A stretch of 23,479 nt of DNA from Isotricha intestinalis (GCA_023807065.1 JAJJLU010000682.1:1-23479); one strand, 5' to 3'. Positions 8,351 to 18,180 are shown, counted from the stretch's first letter. Numbers and translations: made by a program. The notes: a model not told the origin generated them from the sequence alone.

Positions 8351-11300
8351 ATGGGTAACCTAGCAGGTTTTTCAAATTGTTCTAATATTTGTACTTGTAC
8401 TCAAAAAAATATTTTAATTTCAAGTGAATTTGTAGTAAATGGAAATGAAACAACGAAAGCAAATATTAATAATAGTAATAAAAAAACCGAAGAATATAAA
8501 AATAAACCAAATGCATTAATTAATTCAAAAAGATTAATTAAATTTTCCAATTTAGAAAGTGTAAATTCTTTAACTCCTCTTTTAATTAAAATCGATACAG
8601 AATATAAAAGATTAAATCTTTTAACTAAATCCAGAACAAATAATGAAAAAAATGAAAATTTAATTCATGTTAATTCAAATAGAACAAATCAAACAAAAAG
8701 GAATATTTTGTTAAGAAAAATGACTGAAAAAAATAATAAAGAAACATGTGATGAACAAGAAATTCCAAATATTAAAAATTCAAATAATTCAAATTCAAAA
8801 AATCAAGATGATAATTCTAAAAGATTGTTCTCATATTCCACAGGAGAAATTTCAAGAAAAGAAGAAAATTTTCTTTTTAATTTTTTTAAACATCATTTTT
8901 TGTTTATGGAATTTAATAATGAATTTCATAAAAATTTAATTAATATTATAAATATTATATCAATAGAAAATGATACATGTATTTTTAAAAAAGGAGAAAA
9001 AAGTTTAATTTTTTTTATAATTAAATCAGGAGAAGTAATTTTAAAAAATGATTTAAATGAAAAAAAAGTAATTTTAACACAAGGAGAATCTTTTGGAGAA
9101 TTAGCATTAATAAATAGTGAATATAAAAGATCATATAGCGTATATTCAAAAGGAAAAATAGAATTATATTCTTTAACATATGATATTTTTCATGAATTAT
9201 TAAATTTGAAAAAGGATAATTTATATAATTATAATCGTTTAAATTCACAAGAAATTGTTGAAAAAAAATTAGAACATTTATCACATTTTTATTTATTTAA
9301 AAAAATTAATGATAATGAAAAAAAAAAAATATTTGAATTATCAAGGGCATTTGAAATAAATGAAGAAAATCTTTTAATAAATATAAATATGAAAAAAAAA
9401 AATAAAAATCCATTTTTTAGTACTAATAAAGATATTTTATATATAATTGATGGAGAAATTGAAGAAAAGTATAATGATAATGATTATATAATTAGTTATG
9501 AAAAAGGGAGATTTGCAGGGTATATTTTCACTTTTTTTAAACCTTATGATAAAGAATTAATTGAAATAATAAATAAAAGTAATAAAACAGTTATTCTATT
9601 AATCCCAGAAAAAGCTTTTATAGAGTCAATGGGAATTGATTATAAATATAAAATATTATTTGATTTATTTTTGGATAAAATAAATAAAATTGATATTATA
9701 TCTTCTTTAATCAATGAATCAAAAGCAAAAGAAGAATATCAATTATTATTTGATGCTTTTAATATTAATGAATATAAAACAAATGAAATTATTTTTCCAA
9801 AATCAACATATGAAAATAAAAAGTTACTTCTTTTATTATATGGTGAATTAATCAAAGATAATAAAATAATATTAACCAGTGGTCAAATAATTGGAGAACA
9901 TTTTATCAATTCAATAGAAGAGTAAGATTAATTTTTGATATAATATATTTTTTCTATAGTTTAGATAATGATATTATTGGTAAAAATAATCCAACTATAG
10001 TTTTTGAATGTTCATGGAGAAGTTTGAAAAGCATTTTGAAAAATTTTCCTCATAATAAAATTCTTTTTGAAACATATAATAATTTAACAAAAGTTCATAT
10101 TATAAAAGATTTCATAGACAAGGAAATATTTTCTTTAACAAAAAAAGTAAAAAAAATAACATTTAAAAAAAAAGATATAATTATTCAAAGTGGAAATAAA
10201 AATACATATTTTTACTTAATTGCAAAAGGAAGAGTTAAAATGAAAGATCCTGAAACTCAAAAAACTATAAGAATATATGATGAAGGAAATTGTTTTGGTG
10301 AATTATCTATATTAAATGAAACTGCAAATTCAAATAATTTTATTGCTTCAGAAAATACAATATGTTATTTAATAAATTCAAATGATTTTTTTGAATTATT
10401 AAAAGAACAAAATGCAAATGATTATTTAAAATCAAAAATGCTTTTAGAAGATAATGATATCTCATTAAATGATTTATATTATATATCATATTTAGGAAGA
10501 GGAAGATTTGGAAATGTATGTTTAGTACATAATAAAATATGTTTTTATGCAGCTAAAGCAGTTTCAAGATTAGCGGCTGAAAAACAAAAAACTGGAGTAA
10601 AAAATTTAGTAAATGAAAAAAAAACAATGTTAAGTTTAGATCATCCTTTTGTTGTTAAATTAGTTAAAACATTGAAAGTAAATAATTGGTGTTTTTTACT
10701 TGAAGAATATATTCCAGGAAAAAATTTTGGGGAATATTTAGATAAAAGAAAACATAAAGAAAATTTAATTGAAACTAAATTTTATGCGGCAAATTTATTT
10801 GAAATAATATCATATCTAAATAAAAGAAAAATAATACATAGAGATATTAAACCAAGTAATATAATGTTAGATTCAAAAGGATATTTAAAATTAATAGATT
10901 TCGGTACATCAAGAAAATTAAAAAATTACAGTGAAACTGTAATCGGAACTCCAAATTTTATTGCACCTGAAATTTTATTAGGAAAAGGTTATTCTTTTCC
11001 TTGTGATTATTGGTCAATTGGAGTTTGTATTTTTTATATTTATTTTGGTACTTTACCTTTCGGAAATAAAGCAATTGAATTATTTGATATATATAAAGAA
11101 ATCATTGAAAAAGATCCTGATTATCCACATGATGCTCCAAGTGAAATTAAAAATATAATTAATGGTTTATTATGTAAAAAAGCTAATTTAAGAATTAATT
11201 CTTTAGAAAAAGTCCAAGAACAAAGTTTATTCAAAGATTTTCCTTGGGAAAATTTAAAAAAAATGAAAATTAAACCTTTTTTTATACCTCATAGAGATCA

Positions 11301-11463
11301 TCGAGATAATTTAGATAATTTAATGATTGTTAATTCTCCCTTTATTTCTTTTATGGAAAATGAAAAATTTGAAACTATACAAATGCAGACTTTAAAAATT
11401 ACCAATAAAAATCATCAAGATATCCCTAGTTCTGTTGATACAAAATGGTTTGATGATTTTTAA
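8351..11463 (+). CDS. PKG: cGMP-dependent protein kinase (PKG), two exons
   Basis: AGC-family Ser/Thr kinase, coding join 8351-9921 plus 9960-11463, 1024 residues. The N-terminus MGNLAGFSNCSNICTC fits N-myristoylation at Gly2 with nearby palmitoylatable Cys, so membrane attachment is likely. Four cyclic-nucleotide-binding domains follow at about 175-290, 305-425, 445-545 and 566-680. The first keeps a good phosphate-binding cassette (FGELALINSEYKRSYSV, E250, R260). The second and third are degenerate (the third has only IIGEHF). The fourth keeps FGELS but has Ala/Asn where the Arg is expected. The kinase domain (about 696-950) has the glycine loop GRGRFGNV, catalytic K723, HRDIKPSN (817-824), DFG (837-839), activation-loop T850 in ETVIGTPNFIAPE, and Leu at the probable gatekeeper. 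The tail ends KWFDDF, like the W..DF end of known PKGs. The second exon alone has no ATG near its start; the intron joins the frame exactly. Confident call. Confidence 0.92.
9922..9959 (+). other. 38-nt spliceosomal intron in the PKG gene
   Basis: The intron starts GTAAGATT and ends TTTTTTCTATAG. Reading without splicing hits the TAA inside GTAAG right after SIEE. Removing these 38 nt joins GA to T to make an Asp codon, and the frame continues LDNDIIGKNN through to the second half of the protein, inside the third nucleotide-binding domain. The length is not a multiple of three, so retention would also shift frame. Confidence 0.9.
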
Positions 11464-12015
11464 TTATCAAATTACAATTTTTTGAATGAATATTGATAAA
11501 TTGTTTTATTTTTTATTATCTGAATGTAATAAAATTGTAATTTAAATAATATAAATTGTTATAAAATTTTTCAAATATAAATGTAAATAAAAATACTAAA
11601 TAGATTGTTATATATTTATTATATATATATTATTTTTAATTAAATTTAAGTTATTAGAATTGTATTAAATCTTTGTTCAAAATATTGTGAAAATATTATT
11701 TCCATAATAAAGTTTTTTTAGTTAATCTCTAATTTATAATATAAATAACTTAACTTTCATATATTCAATTTATTTGCCTTTACAAAAATCTCTTTAAATA
11801 AAATCAAATTTTTTATTATTCTTTTCATTTATATTTTTTTCTTTGGATTTAAAAATTTAATTTATTTTAGATTTTTTTTCATTTGAATTTTAAATAATAA
11901 AAAACTAATAAATACATTTATGAAAAAAAGAAAAAAATAATGAATTTGAGGATTCATATGAATACAATGGTTATTGAGTATTTTAAATTTTTAAAAGATA
12001 TATTTAATATATTAT

Positions 12016-12840
12016 TTAATAGCTGTAATTGTATTCAAATAAACTTTTATTACTTTTGAATATGCTTATCAAATAGAATAAAACTTCTTATTAATAATCA
12101 TTCATTTCATTATAAATTAATTGATAAGGAGCAATATAAATAGGAAAAAAGAGTACTATAATTTGTTCAATAAATAATAAAAAAATCCAAATTTGAAGCT
12201 AATAATCTATCAATATGATTTTCATCAAGATAAAGAGTAGTATATTACCTTCAGTGTTTCTATCAACTTCTTTTATATTCAGTCAATATTGAATATAATA
12301 ATAAATTAGAGAAAGTAGTTTAAACACCAAAGATATTCCATACTGATTCAATCAGACAAAAAAAAGTGTCAATAAAAATCATAAAATAAATATTATTAAA
12401 TGAATTGCTATACAATGAGGTGAACAATTTCTTTTACTACAATCATAATAAAAAATTACAATAAGTTATTTTTTCTTTACTTTTTATTTTTGTTGTTGAT
12501 TTATTTAGATTATTGTTATATTCTAAATAATCTTTTGCATTTATATAAGAAATAATTCTTAATTATTTAAATCTTTTTTATAAATTTTCTAGAATTTTGG
12601 TTTTAATCAGTATAATTGATTTTTAATATCCAATTTATTATTTAATGAAATATCACTATATTGTTTATTTGGATACATTCTTCAGAACAAATAGAATAAA
12701 TTAGATAATTACAATTCTTTCAAATACAAATCGGATAATAATTTTATTATTTATTTATTATCCTTTGATTTATATAAATTATTGAAAAGAATAAAAAATT
12801 TTAAATATGATTTTAAATATTTTGGATTTTGTTCTAAAGA
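12016..12840 (-). pseudogene. Decayed multi-pass membrane protein gene
   Basis: One minus-strand frame from 12840 to 12018 keeps protein-like segments broken by stops: SLEQNPKYLKSYLKFFILFN; then YYDCSKRNCSPHCIAIHLII; NQYGISLVFKLLSLIYYYIQ; LNIKEVDRNTEG; and LLFIEQIIVLFFPIYIAPYQ followed by LIYNEMNDY. A neighbouring frame supplies NAKDYLEYNNNLNKSTTKIK just before the CSKRNCSPHC segment, implying a frameshift. The hydrophobic runs would be three or more membrane helices. Stops in the frame include TGA, TAG and TAA, so a recoding of one codon would not rescue it. Family not recognised; it may be the 3' part of the same old gene as 12870-13414. Confidence 0.45.
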
Positions 12841-12869
12841 GCCATTTATTTTAGAGAAATAGATAAAGT

Positions 12870-13414
12870 TTAATAGTTTTCTTTATTTTTCTTTTCATTT
12901 TCAACAGTAATTTTTATATCTATTGCTTTTTTCATTGATTTTTTTAAATCTAAATATTTATTCATTTTATCATTTGGAATATAATTTCCTAAATTTTTGT
13001 AATTAAAAATATTATTAAATGTTAATCTTTCTTCACAATTTTTCCCTAATTATGGGTGATTGATGACAAATTGGACAAAAAGGATTTTTTGATTCACAAA
13101 ATAATATTTGAAAATAATTTAGATTTGTTATCTAATTGTATTTTTTTTGCATTTTCTAATTTTAAACAGTTATATTCTAGAATTTAAAGAAATATATTTT
13201 TATTTTTAACAAAATTTTTATGTTCAATTGATTTATTATATAATTTTATTATTTCTTTTTTTTTGATAAATTTTCTTCTTTTTAAATATATTTGAATATT
13301 TGATATTTTTATTTAAAACTGATGTTTCTTCTATTTTAATTTTTATTTTTTTCTCTTATAGAGTTTTTCAATTTTTTTATTTATTTTTTTTTCTTTTTTT
13401 TTATAATATACCAT
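12870..13414 (-). pseudogene. Frameshifted remnant of a Cys/coiled-coil protein gene
   Basis: From an ATG at 13414 the minus strand reads MVYYKKKEKKINKKIEKLYK. It then moves between frames through IKIEETSVLNKNIKYSNIFK, IIKLYNKSIEHKNFVKNKNI, ILEYNCLKLENAKKIQLDNK, LFCESKNPFCPICHQSPI and LGKNCEERLTFNNIFNYKNL, then ends at ITVENEKKNKENY before a TAA (12870-12872). At least four shifts are needed, several in A-runs. The CESKNPFCPICH block looks like a zinc-binding finger half. Either an old pseudogene or a gene damaged by homopolymer sequencing errors; an extra in-frame stop in the middle favours real decay. Confidence 0.5.
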
Positions 13415-13807
13415 AAAAAAAACAATTATTCTTTTTTTCTCAATATTTTCAGTTAATAATAAAAATATGAAATCCAATATTTGAAAGATTGGGAATTAAA
13501 CTCAATCCAAATCCTAGATTCTATATTCTATTTCTAATAAAAAAAAATTAAATGTTTTATGAATATTAAGATATTTTTTAAAAAATATTAAAATTAAATA
13601 ACTAAAAAAAAATGAATGTTATAGTAGTTCTTATTGAATTCAATAATCGTTGAAAAGACTGTCAAAGTTTCTCAGTAATAATAAATATACATATTTGTTC
13701 ATTCTTTTAGATTAAACAATTAATGAAAATTTCTTTAAAACAATATTTAAAAAACAATAAAAATTAAATTTATTGATTATTTTTCATCTAAAAAATAAAT
13801 TTAAAAT

Positions 13808-14749
13808 TTAATTTCCACCCAATTGAACACTATTACCAGTAAAAGGAGTAAATCGAAGTATATTATTATTAAGATTATTATTATAATTATTATAATTATT
13901 ATAATTATTGTAATTATTATCATTATTCATATTAGATCCAAGAAGTAAACTAGCATCAATATTAGATTTTTTAATAAAAGAAGGATAATCTTTTACATAA
14001 TTAAATAAAAAGCTACCTTCTAATTTTTCAATAGTTTGTTCATTAAAATCTAAAAAATTTTTTAAATAATAAGAATATATAAAACCGTAAGCAACTCCAG
14101 CAAATAAATCTAATCTAATAGAAAAATTAATAAAAGAAAGAACAACCAAAAGAACAATAGGATAATATTTAGATTTTATTGAAGAAAAAATACATAAAAC
14201 ATTTATATCTTTTTCAGGATTTACTAAACATAAAATTGTCATTTCCATCATAATATAAGGCCATAGACCATCACTTTCAATAAAATACATATTACTTCTA
14301 TTATCATAATGAATTTTCTTTAATAAAATAGAAGTTTTAAATATTATTGATAAAATTACTAGGAATAATGCATAAAGAAATTGAATGAAAAAACTATTAA
14401 CAAAAAAATTCATCATATATCTAACTGTTCCTATACTCCTTTCTAAATTTATTGATTGTGGTAACCAAAAAAAAATAGCAAATATTATATTTAATAATCC
14501 TGTTGATAAAAGATTTGCTGTTATTAATCTCCAAATTTGAAATCTTAAAATTGTATAATATGGAATATTTGCTAAATAAAAAGAAAATGTTATTGAAAAA
14601 CTAAAAATATAAAATATTAAATTAATTGATAAAAGGAATCTAATACAAAATGGAATTGAAAAAATAAAATTTAAAACTTGATTTTTTATTGATTTTTCTA
14701 TATTTTGATTTGGTGGATTTATATTATCTAAATTATTTATGTTACTCAT
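13808..14749 (-). CDS. Rhomboid/derlin-like membrane protein, probable pseudoprotease
   Basis: A 313-residue protein with about six membrane helices between residues 28 and 230. The key rhomboid-superfamily signature is present: FQIWRLITANL (70-80) in the L1 loop region, then NLERSIGTVRYMMNFF (101-116), matching the WR and E...GT.R pattern of rhomboids, derlins and their relatives. The Ser-protease motif GxSG and its partner His are absent (the region reads SDGLWPYIMMEM), so it is probably non-catalytic, like derlins, which act in ER membrane-protein handling. A second conserved-looking stretch, IKSKYYPIVLL (191-201) followed by IRLDLFAGVAYG (211-222), fits derlin-type helices 5-6. The tail holds an NNY repeat and ends SVQLGGN. 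It lies 54 bp after the stop of the upstream minus-strand gene. Superfamily likely, exact subfamily (derlin, UBAC2-like, TMEM115-like) uncertain. Confidence 0.72.
   Translation of the reverse strand: MSNINNLDNINPPNQNIEKSIKNQVLNFIFSIPFCIRFLLSINLIFYIFSFSITFSFYLANIPYYTILRFQIWRLITANLLSTGLLNIIFAIFFWLPQSINLERSIGTVRYMMNFFVNSFFIQFLYALFLVILSIIFKTSILLKKIHYDNRSNMYFIESDGLWPYIMMEMTILCLVNPEKDINVLCIFSSIKSKYYPIVLLVVLSFINFSIRLDLFAGVAYGFIYSYYLKNFLDFNEQTIEKLEGSFLFNYVKDYPSFIKKSNIDASLLLGSNMNNDNNYNNYNNYNNYNNNLNNNILRFTPFTGNSVQLGGN
13868..13927 (-). repeat. AAT/TAT trinucleotide microsatellite coding an NNY tail
   Basis: Within the rhomboid-like gene a 9-bp unit (AATAATTAT on the coding strand) repeats several times and encodes NNYNNYNNYNNY near residues 279-290. 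Such tracts expand and shrink by slippage; the reading frame is kept here. Confidence 0.8.
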
Positions 14750-14803
14750 ATTATTTTTATAATTATATTTTTTTTTAAAATAAATAATTAATCACTAAAA
14801 AAA

Positions 14804-15385
14804 TTAAAATATAATTAAAGGAAGAGATTTTGATTTATTGTGTAATGTTTTTTTTGGTTGTTTTAAATTCGTTAATAATAAATTATCTTTTTCTAGTTCA
14901 TCAATTGAATATTTAATAAATTTTTTTACTGGAATTTTATTATTCATTTTTGGAATTTTATTTATTTTATTGTTAATTAGATTTTTTTTTGTTTTATTAT
15001 TTGTAAATCCATTCTTTATGGTCATATTTCTTTTATTTGTGTTTTCTCTTAATTTATTAATTTTAATTTTTTCATTTTCCTTTATATTATCATGAACTCT
15101 TCTTAAAATTAATTGGTTATCAAGTAATTTTTTGACAATAAAAATAAAATCTTTTTGTTTTTTCCACTTTTCAAAAATATCTTTATTTTCCATAATCATA
15201 AATTGAATAGTATTTTCTTTTACTTGTTTCAATTTTTTTTTAATTTTACAAATTTTATCATCATAATGATAAATTTCTTTAAAAAAACGTTGAGAATTAT
15301 CATAATGTTTTTCATTATTTTTATCTCTCATTATTTTTGGTAAATATAAATATTTTTTTTCTAAATTTCTTTTTTCTTTAGACAT
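14804..15385 (-). CDS. Small basic hypothetical protein
   Basis: A 193-residue, Lys/Asn-rich protein without signal peptide or membrane helix. Residues 35-110 are likely helical (DDKICKIKKKLKQVKENTIQ, then KWKKQKDFIFIVKKLLDNQL). The segment LLDNQLILRRVHDNIKEN faintly recalls cilia proteins of the CFAP97/Hemingway group, but too little matches to claim it. The C-terminal third is basic and probably disordered. The gene starts only 90 bp from the actin-related gene on the other strand, suggesting a shared bidirectional promoter, and ends 54 bp before the rhomboid-like gene. Coding likely, function unknown. Confidence 0.65.
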   Translation of the reverse strand: MSKEKRNLEKKYLYLPKIMRDKNNEKHYDNSQRFFKEIYHYDDKICKIKKKLKQVKENTIQFMIMENKDIFEKWKKQKDFIFIVKKLLDNQLILRRVHDNIKENEKIKINKLRENTNKRNMTIKNGFTNNKTKKNLINNKINKIPKMNNKIPVKKFIKYSIDELEKDNLLLTNLKQPKKTLHNKSKSLPLIIF

Positions 15386-15475
15386 TAATTTAAAAAACTA
15401 TATAACAGTGAATAAAAAATTCAAAAATTATAACATCTTTGAAAAAAATATAAAAAATATTAAAAAATTAAATAT
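15386..15475. promoter_or_regulatory. 90-bp divergent promoter region
   Basis: This is the whole space between the start codons of the basic hypothetical gene (minus) and the actin-related gene (plus). Both promoters and 5' UTRs must fit here, so UTRs are very short. The sequence is an A/T-only-looking tract without a recognisable element. Confidence 0.5.
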
Positions 15476-16627
15476 ATGGAAAACAAACCTGCAATAATAA
15501 TAGATATTGGCACAGGCGCAATAAAATCAGGATTTGGAGGAGAAGAAAATCCAAAAAATATAACTCCAACAATAATAGGTAAAAAAAGAAAAAAAGGGAT
15601 AATAATGGGAGTTAAAAATCAACAAGATTTTTTTATTGGCAATGAAGCAATTTCAAATTATGGTATTTTAGAAACAACATATCCAATTGAACATAATATA
15701 ATTATAAATTGGGAATTAATTGAAAAAATATTTGATAATATATTTAATAATAATTTAAAGATTAATTGTGAAGAATATAATTTTTTATTATCTGAAGCAA
15801 TATTAAATCCGATCAAAAATGGTGAAAAATTAGTAGAAATGATGTTTGAAAAATTTAATATTAAAGGATTATTTTTAAGTAATCAACCTAAATTAACTTT
15901 ATTATCAAAAGGTAAATTTAATGGAATTGTTTTAGATTCTGGAGAAGGAGTTTCTCAAATTTGTTGTTTTGAAAAAGGATTATCTTTAAAAAATACTTTT
16001 AAAAGAAATGATATTGGTGGAAGAGATATTAATAATTATTTAAGAAATTTACTTTTAGATAAAGGATATAACATTAATAGATTTGATATTAATGAAATAA
16101 AAGAAAATTTATGTTATTGTTCAAATGATTATATTACTGAAGAAAAATATTTTAAAGATATTGAATATGAATTACCTGATGGAGGTAAAATTAAATTAGG
16201 AAATGAATTAATTAAATCAACTGAAATTTTATTTAATCCTGAAATATATATTGTTACTTATAAAGAAAATTTAGGTATAGTTGATTTATTTAAAAATTCA
16301 ATTTCATTTATTGATAATTATTATAAAAAAGAATTATTTGATAATATTTTTTTTACAGGAGGAAATTGTTTTATTAAAGGAATTGGTGAAAGATTCATAA
16401 AAGAAATTAATAATACTATTGATGAAAATTATAAATGGAATATTAATATTAATAATTCAAATGATAATAAATATTCTTGTTGGAAAGGAGGTAGTGTTTT
16501 ATCTCTTCTTTCTTCTTTTAATAAATATTTAATTAATAAATTTGAATATGAAGAAAAAGGAGTGCACCATTGTTATCAATTATGTTCTAAAGAGCCAGAT
16601 TTTGTTTATAACTATAATGAAGATTAA
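15476..16627 (+). CDS. Divergent actin-related protein
   Basis: A 383-residue protein close to actin length (about 375). The actin ATP-site elements are in order: phosphate-1 loop DIGTGAIKSGFGG (10-22), the SEAILNPIKNGEKLVEMMFE block (106-125, cf. actin's E.PLNPK.NRE.M...MFE), phosphate-2 loop VLDSGEGVS (152-160), GGRDINNYL (181-189), and the adenosine motif FFTGGNCFIKGI (292-303). The end shows WKGGSVLSLLSSF and EYEEKG, matching actin's WIGGSILASLSTF and EYDESG. It lacks the aromatic-basic-Cys-Phe end of true actin and ends VYNYNED, and the DNase loop is divergent. It is therefore an Arp or an actin-like paralog rather than conventional actin. I cannot assign it to a numbered Arp class. ATP binding is expected from the loops; filament formation is uncertain. 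Confidence 0.85.
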   Translation: MENKPAIIIDIGTGAIKSGFGGEENPKNITPTIIGKKRKKGIIMGVKNQQDFFIGNEAISNYGILETTYPIEHNIIINWELIEKIFDNIFNNNLKINCEEYNFLLSEAILNPIKNGEKLVEMMFEKFNIKGLFLSNQPKLTLLSKGKFNGIVLDSGEGVSQICCFEKGLSLKNTFKRNDIGGRDINNYLRNLLLDKGYNINRFDINEIKENLCYCSNDYITEEKYFKDIEYELPDGGKIKLGNELIKSTEILFNPEIYIVTYKENLGIVDLFKNSISFIDNYYKKELFDNIFFTGGNCFIKGIGERFIKEINNTIDENYKWNININNSNDNKYSCWKGGSVLSLLSSFNKYLINKFEYEEKGVHHCYQLCSKEPDFVYNYNED

Positions 16628-17103
16628 TGTAAAAATAATAATTTTTCATTTTTTAAGTATATATACTTAAATTTATAATTAATACATTAAATTATATAAG
16701 ATTTAAAAAAATTAATTTTTTAATTTAATAAATTGCAGATTATTTCATTTTATTATTATAGGAAATTAATTTATAATGACATTTCAAAATTTAACATTTA
16801 AAAAACCTTATAAAATACCAATTAAAACTTTTAAAAGCGAAAAAGCAAAAAATCAAAAAAACTCTTTAAATATAACCTAATTTTAAAAAAAAATTTCAAA
16901 AAATCAATTTCCGAAAGAATTTTAATATATAAAAGTTTTTAGTTTTCATTCATAATAACTGAAATAGAAATAAAAAAAATTCCTCTTTTTCTATTCACAA
17001 AGGCAAAAATTTAATAATCAAACATTTAAAAAAAGTCAAATTTGAAAAATAAAAAATAATTAACAATCTTATTTATCCCAACTTTAAATTAAAAAATATA
17101 AAT
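16628..17103. other. Intergenic region between actin-related and zinc-finger genes
   Basis: About 475 bp. It holds the 3' UTR of the actin-related gene with a perfect 20-bp palindrome (16652-16671), then the promoter region of the zinc-finger gene. A 34-codon ORF at 16776-16880 (MTFQNLTFKKPYKIPIKTFK and onward) is present but not convincing; TATAG and TGCAG acceptor-like sites precede it. Confidence 0.5.
16652..16671. repeat. Perfect 20-bp palindrome in the 3' flank of the actin-related gene
   Basis: TTTAAGTATATATACTTAAA reads the same on both strands. It starts 25 bp after the TAA stop of the actin-related gene. As RNA it would make a hairpin close to the mRNA end, so a role in 3' end formation is conceivable but not shown. 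Confidence 0.5.
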
Positions 17104-18180
17104 TTGATGAATAATTCTTATAGTATCTCACTGCGTTCAACTCAAAATGAAAATAATGATGAAAATACAATTTCAAATGAATCAATATCTGAAAATAAAA
17201 GAAGTAAAATAGTAAAAATTTCAACTTTATATAAAGAATTGGATTATATTTTAAATAAATTTTCAGGTCAAAATAACGAAAATGAAGAAAATGAATCACC
17301 ATCAAAAAAAAATTCTTTTTCTAATAATATATTAGTATCATCAAACCAAGAAAAAATTTCACTTAATAAAGAACAATTTCTAAATTATGAACGTCAAATT
17401 AAAAGACTTGATTTAATAAGTGTTTTAAGTTATGAAAATTTCAGTCAATTTTTTAACTTTTTACCACCAAGAACTTCAGAAATAAAATCATTTTATGGAA
17501 TTGATTTTAAAGATCAAACTTTAAAAAATTCAGACTTAAGTATATTTTCCCAAATTCATGAATCAAATACAAAAAGTAATTCATTCTTATTTGAAGTTGA
17601 ACAATTTAAATTTCAAAAAAAAAAAAATTTATCCTTTGGAGAAGAACCAATGAATATATATAATAAAATATTGATGAATCAAAATATGAGTCAAATAAGG
17701 AAAGAGAAAGAAATACAAAATTTAACAAATTGTAGAGATCAATGTTTTGAATTTGTATGTAAACAACAAAATATAATAAAAACCCCAAAAGCAATAATTA
17801 AAAAGAAAGAAGAAAATATAAAAATATATGAAAAAACAAAAAAAGAGTCAAAAAAAAATGAAAAAGGATTATTTCAATGTGAAATATGTTCATTAACTTT
17901 TGATAATCCACAAGGATTAGGAGGACATATGAGTGGAGTTCATAGAGATGCTTCTTTAAAATATAAAAAAAAGAAAGAAACTAGAAATAAAAGAATTGAA
18001 AAAAGAAAAATTTTATATGAATCTAAAAAGATTTTGTGTTCTAATCATAAATTTAATTACGATGATATGATTCTTTCTAAAGATGGTAAAAGAAAAATTA
18101 AAAATTTAATCACTCAAAATAAAAGAGAATTTAAAAAAATCAAAAGTTATTTACAACAAAGAAGTAAAATTGAATATTAA
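17104..18180 (+). CDS. Single C2H2 zinc-finger protein with a plant-like GLGGH helix
   Basis: A 358-residue protein with a disordered Ser/Asn-rich start and one C2H2 finger at 257-280: FQCEICSLTFDNPQGLGGHM (C259, C262, H275) with the second His at H280. The helix PQGLGGHMSGVH resembles the plant QALGGH motif, and the basic stretch after it (DASLKYKKKKETRNKRIEKR) is likely helical and nuclear-localising. Single-finger proteins with this GGH helix and a following S..Y..K...R pattern are, from memory, frequent in ciliates. Binding of DNA or RNA is likely; target unknown. The first ATG (MMNN) is used; the second, next to it, would differ by one residue. Confidence 0.8.
   Translation: MMNNSYSISLRSTQNENNDENTISNESISENKRSKIVKISTLYKELDYILNKFSGQNNENEENESPSKKNSFSNNILVSSNQEKISLNKEQFLNYERQIKRLDLISVLSYENFSQFFNFLPPRTSEIKSFYGIDFKDQTLKNSDLSIFSQIHESNTKSNSFLFEVEQFKFQKKKNLSFGEEPMNIYNKILMNQNMSQIRKEKEIQNLTNCRDQCFEFVCKQQNIIKTPKAIIKKKEENIKIYEKTKKESKKNEKGLFQCEICSLTFDNPQGLGGHMSGVHRDASLKYKKKKETRNKRIEKRKILYESKKILCSNHKFNYDDMILSKDGKRKIKNLITQNKREFKKIKSYLQQRSKIEY

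Larger units (their letters stand above)
11464..13807. other. 2.3 kb region without an intact gene, rich in gene debris
   Basis: The first 500 bp hold the PKG 3' UTR and plain AT-rich sequence. From about 12016 to 13414 the minus strand carries two coding-like remnants, listed separately. The stretch 13415-13807 (downstream of the rhomboid-like gene on the minus strand) shows a homopolymer-rich tract and no ORF. This is the longest gene-free stretch of the window, which is otherwise compact. Confidence 0.6.

Noticed and set aside
12016..12840. UGA as a sense codon (three TGA sit at plausible Trp positions in the membrane remnant)
   Set aside because: About 5,300 codons of intact genes contain no in-frame TGA, the low-complexity gene ends in TGA, and the same remnant frame also has TAA and TAG.
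13480..13540. tRNA-like T-arm (GGGAATTAAACTC and nearby inverted repeats)
   Set aside because: No full cloverleaf, acceptor stem or anticodon arm could be built around it.
16776..16880. 34-codon ORF beginning MTFQNLTFKK
   Set aside because: Too short and compositionally ordinary for this AT-rich DNA, with no homology visible; could be a 5' leader ORF or chance.
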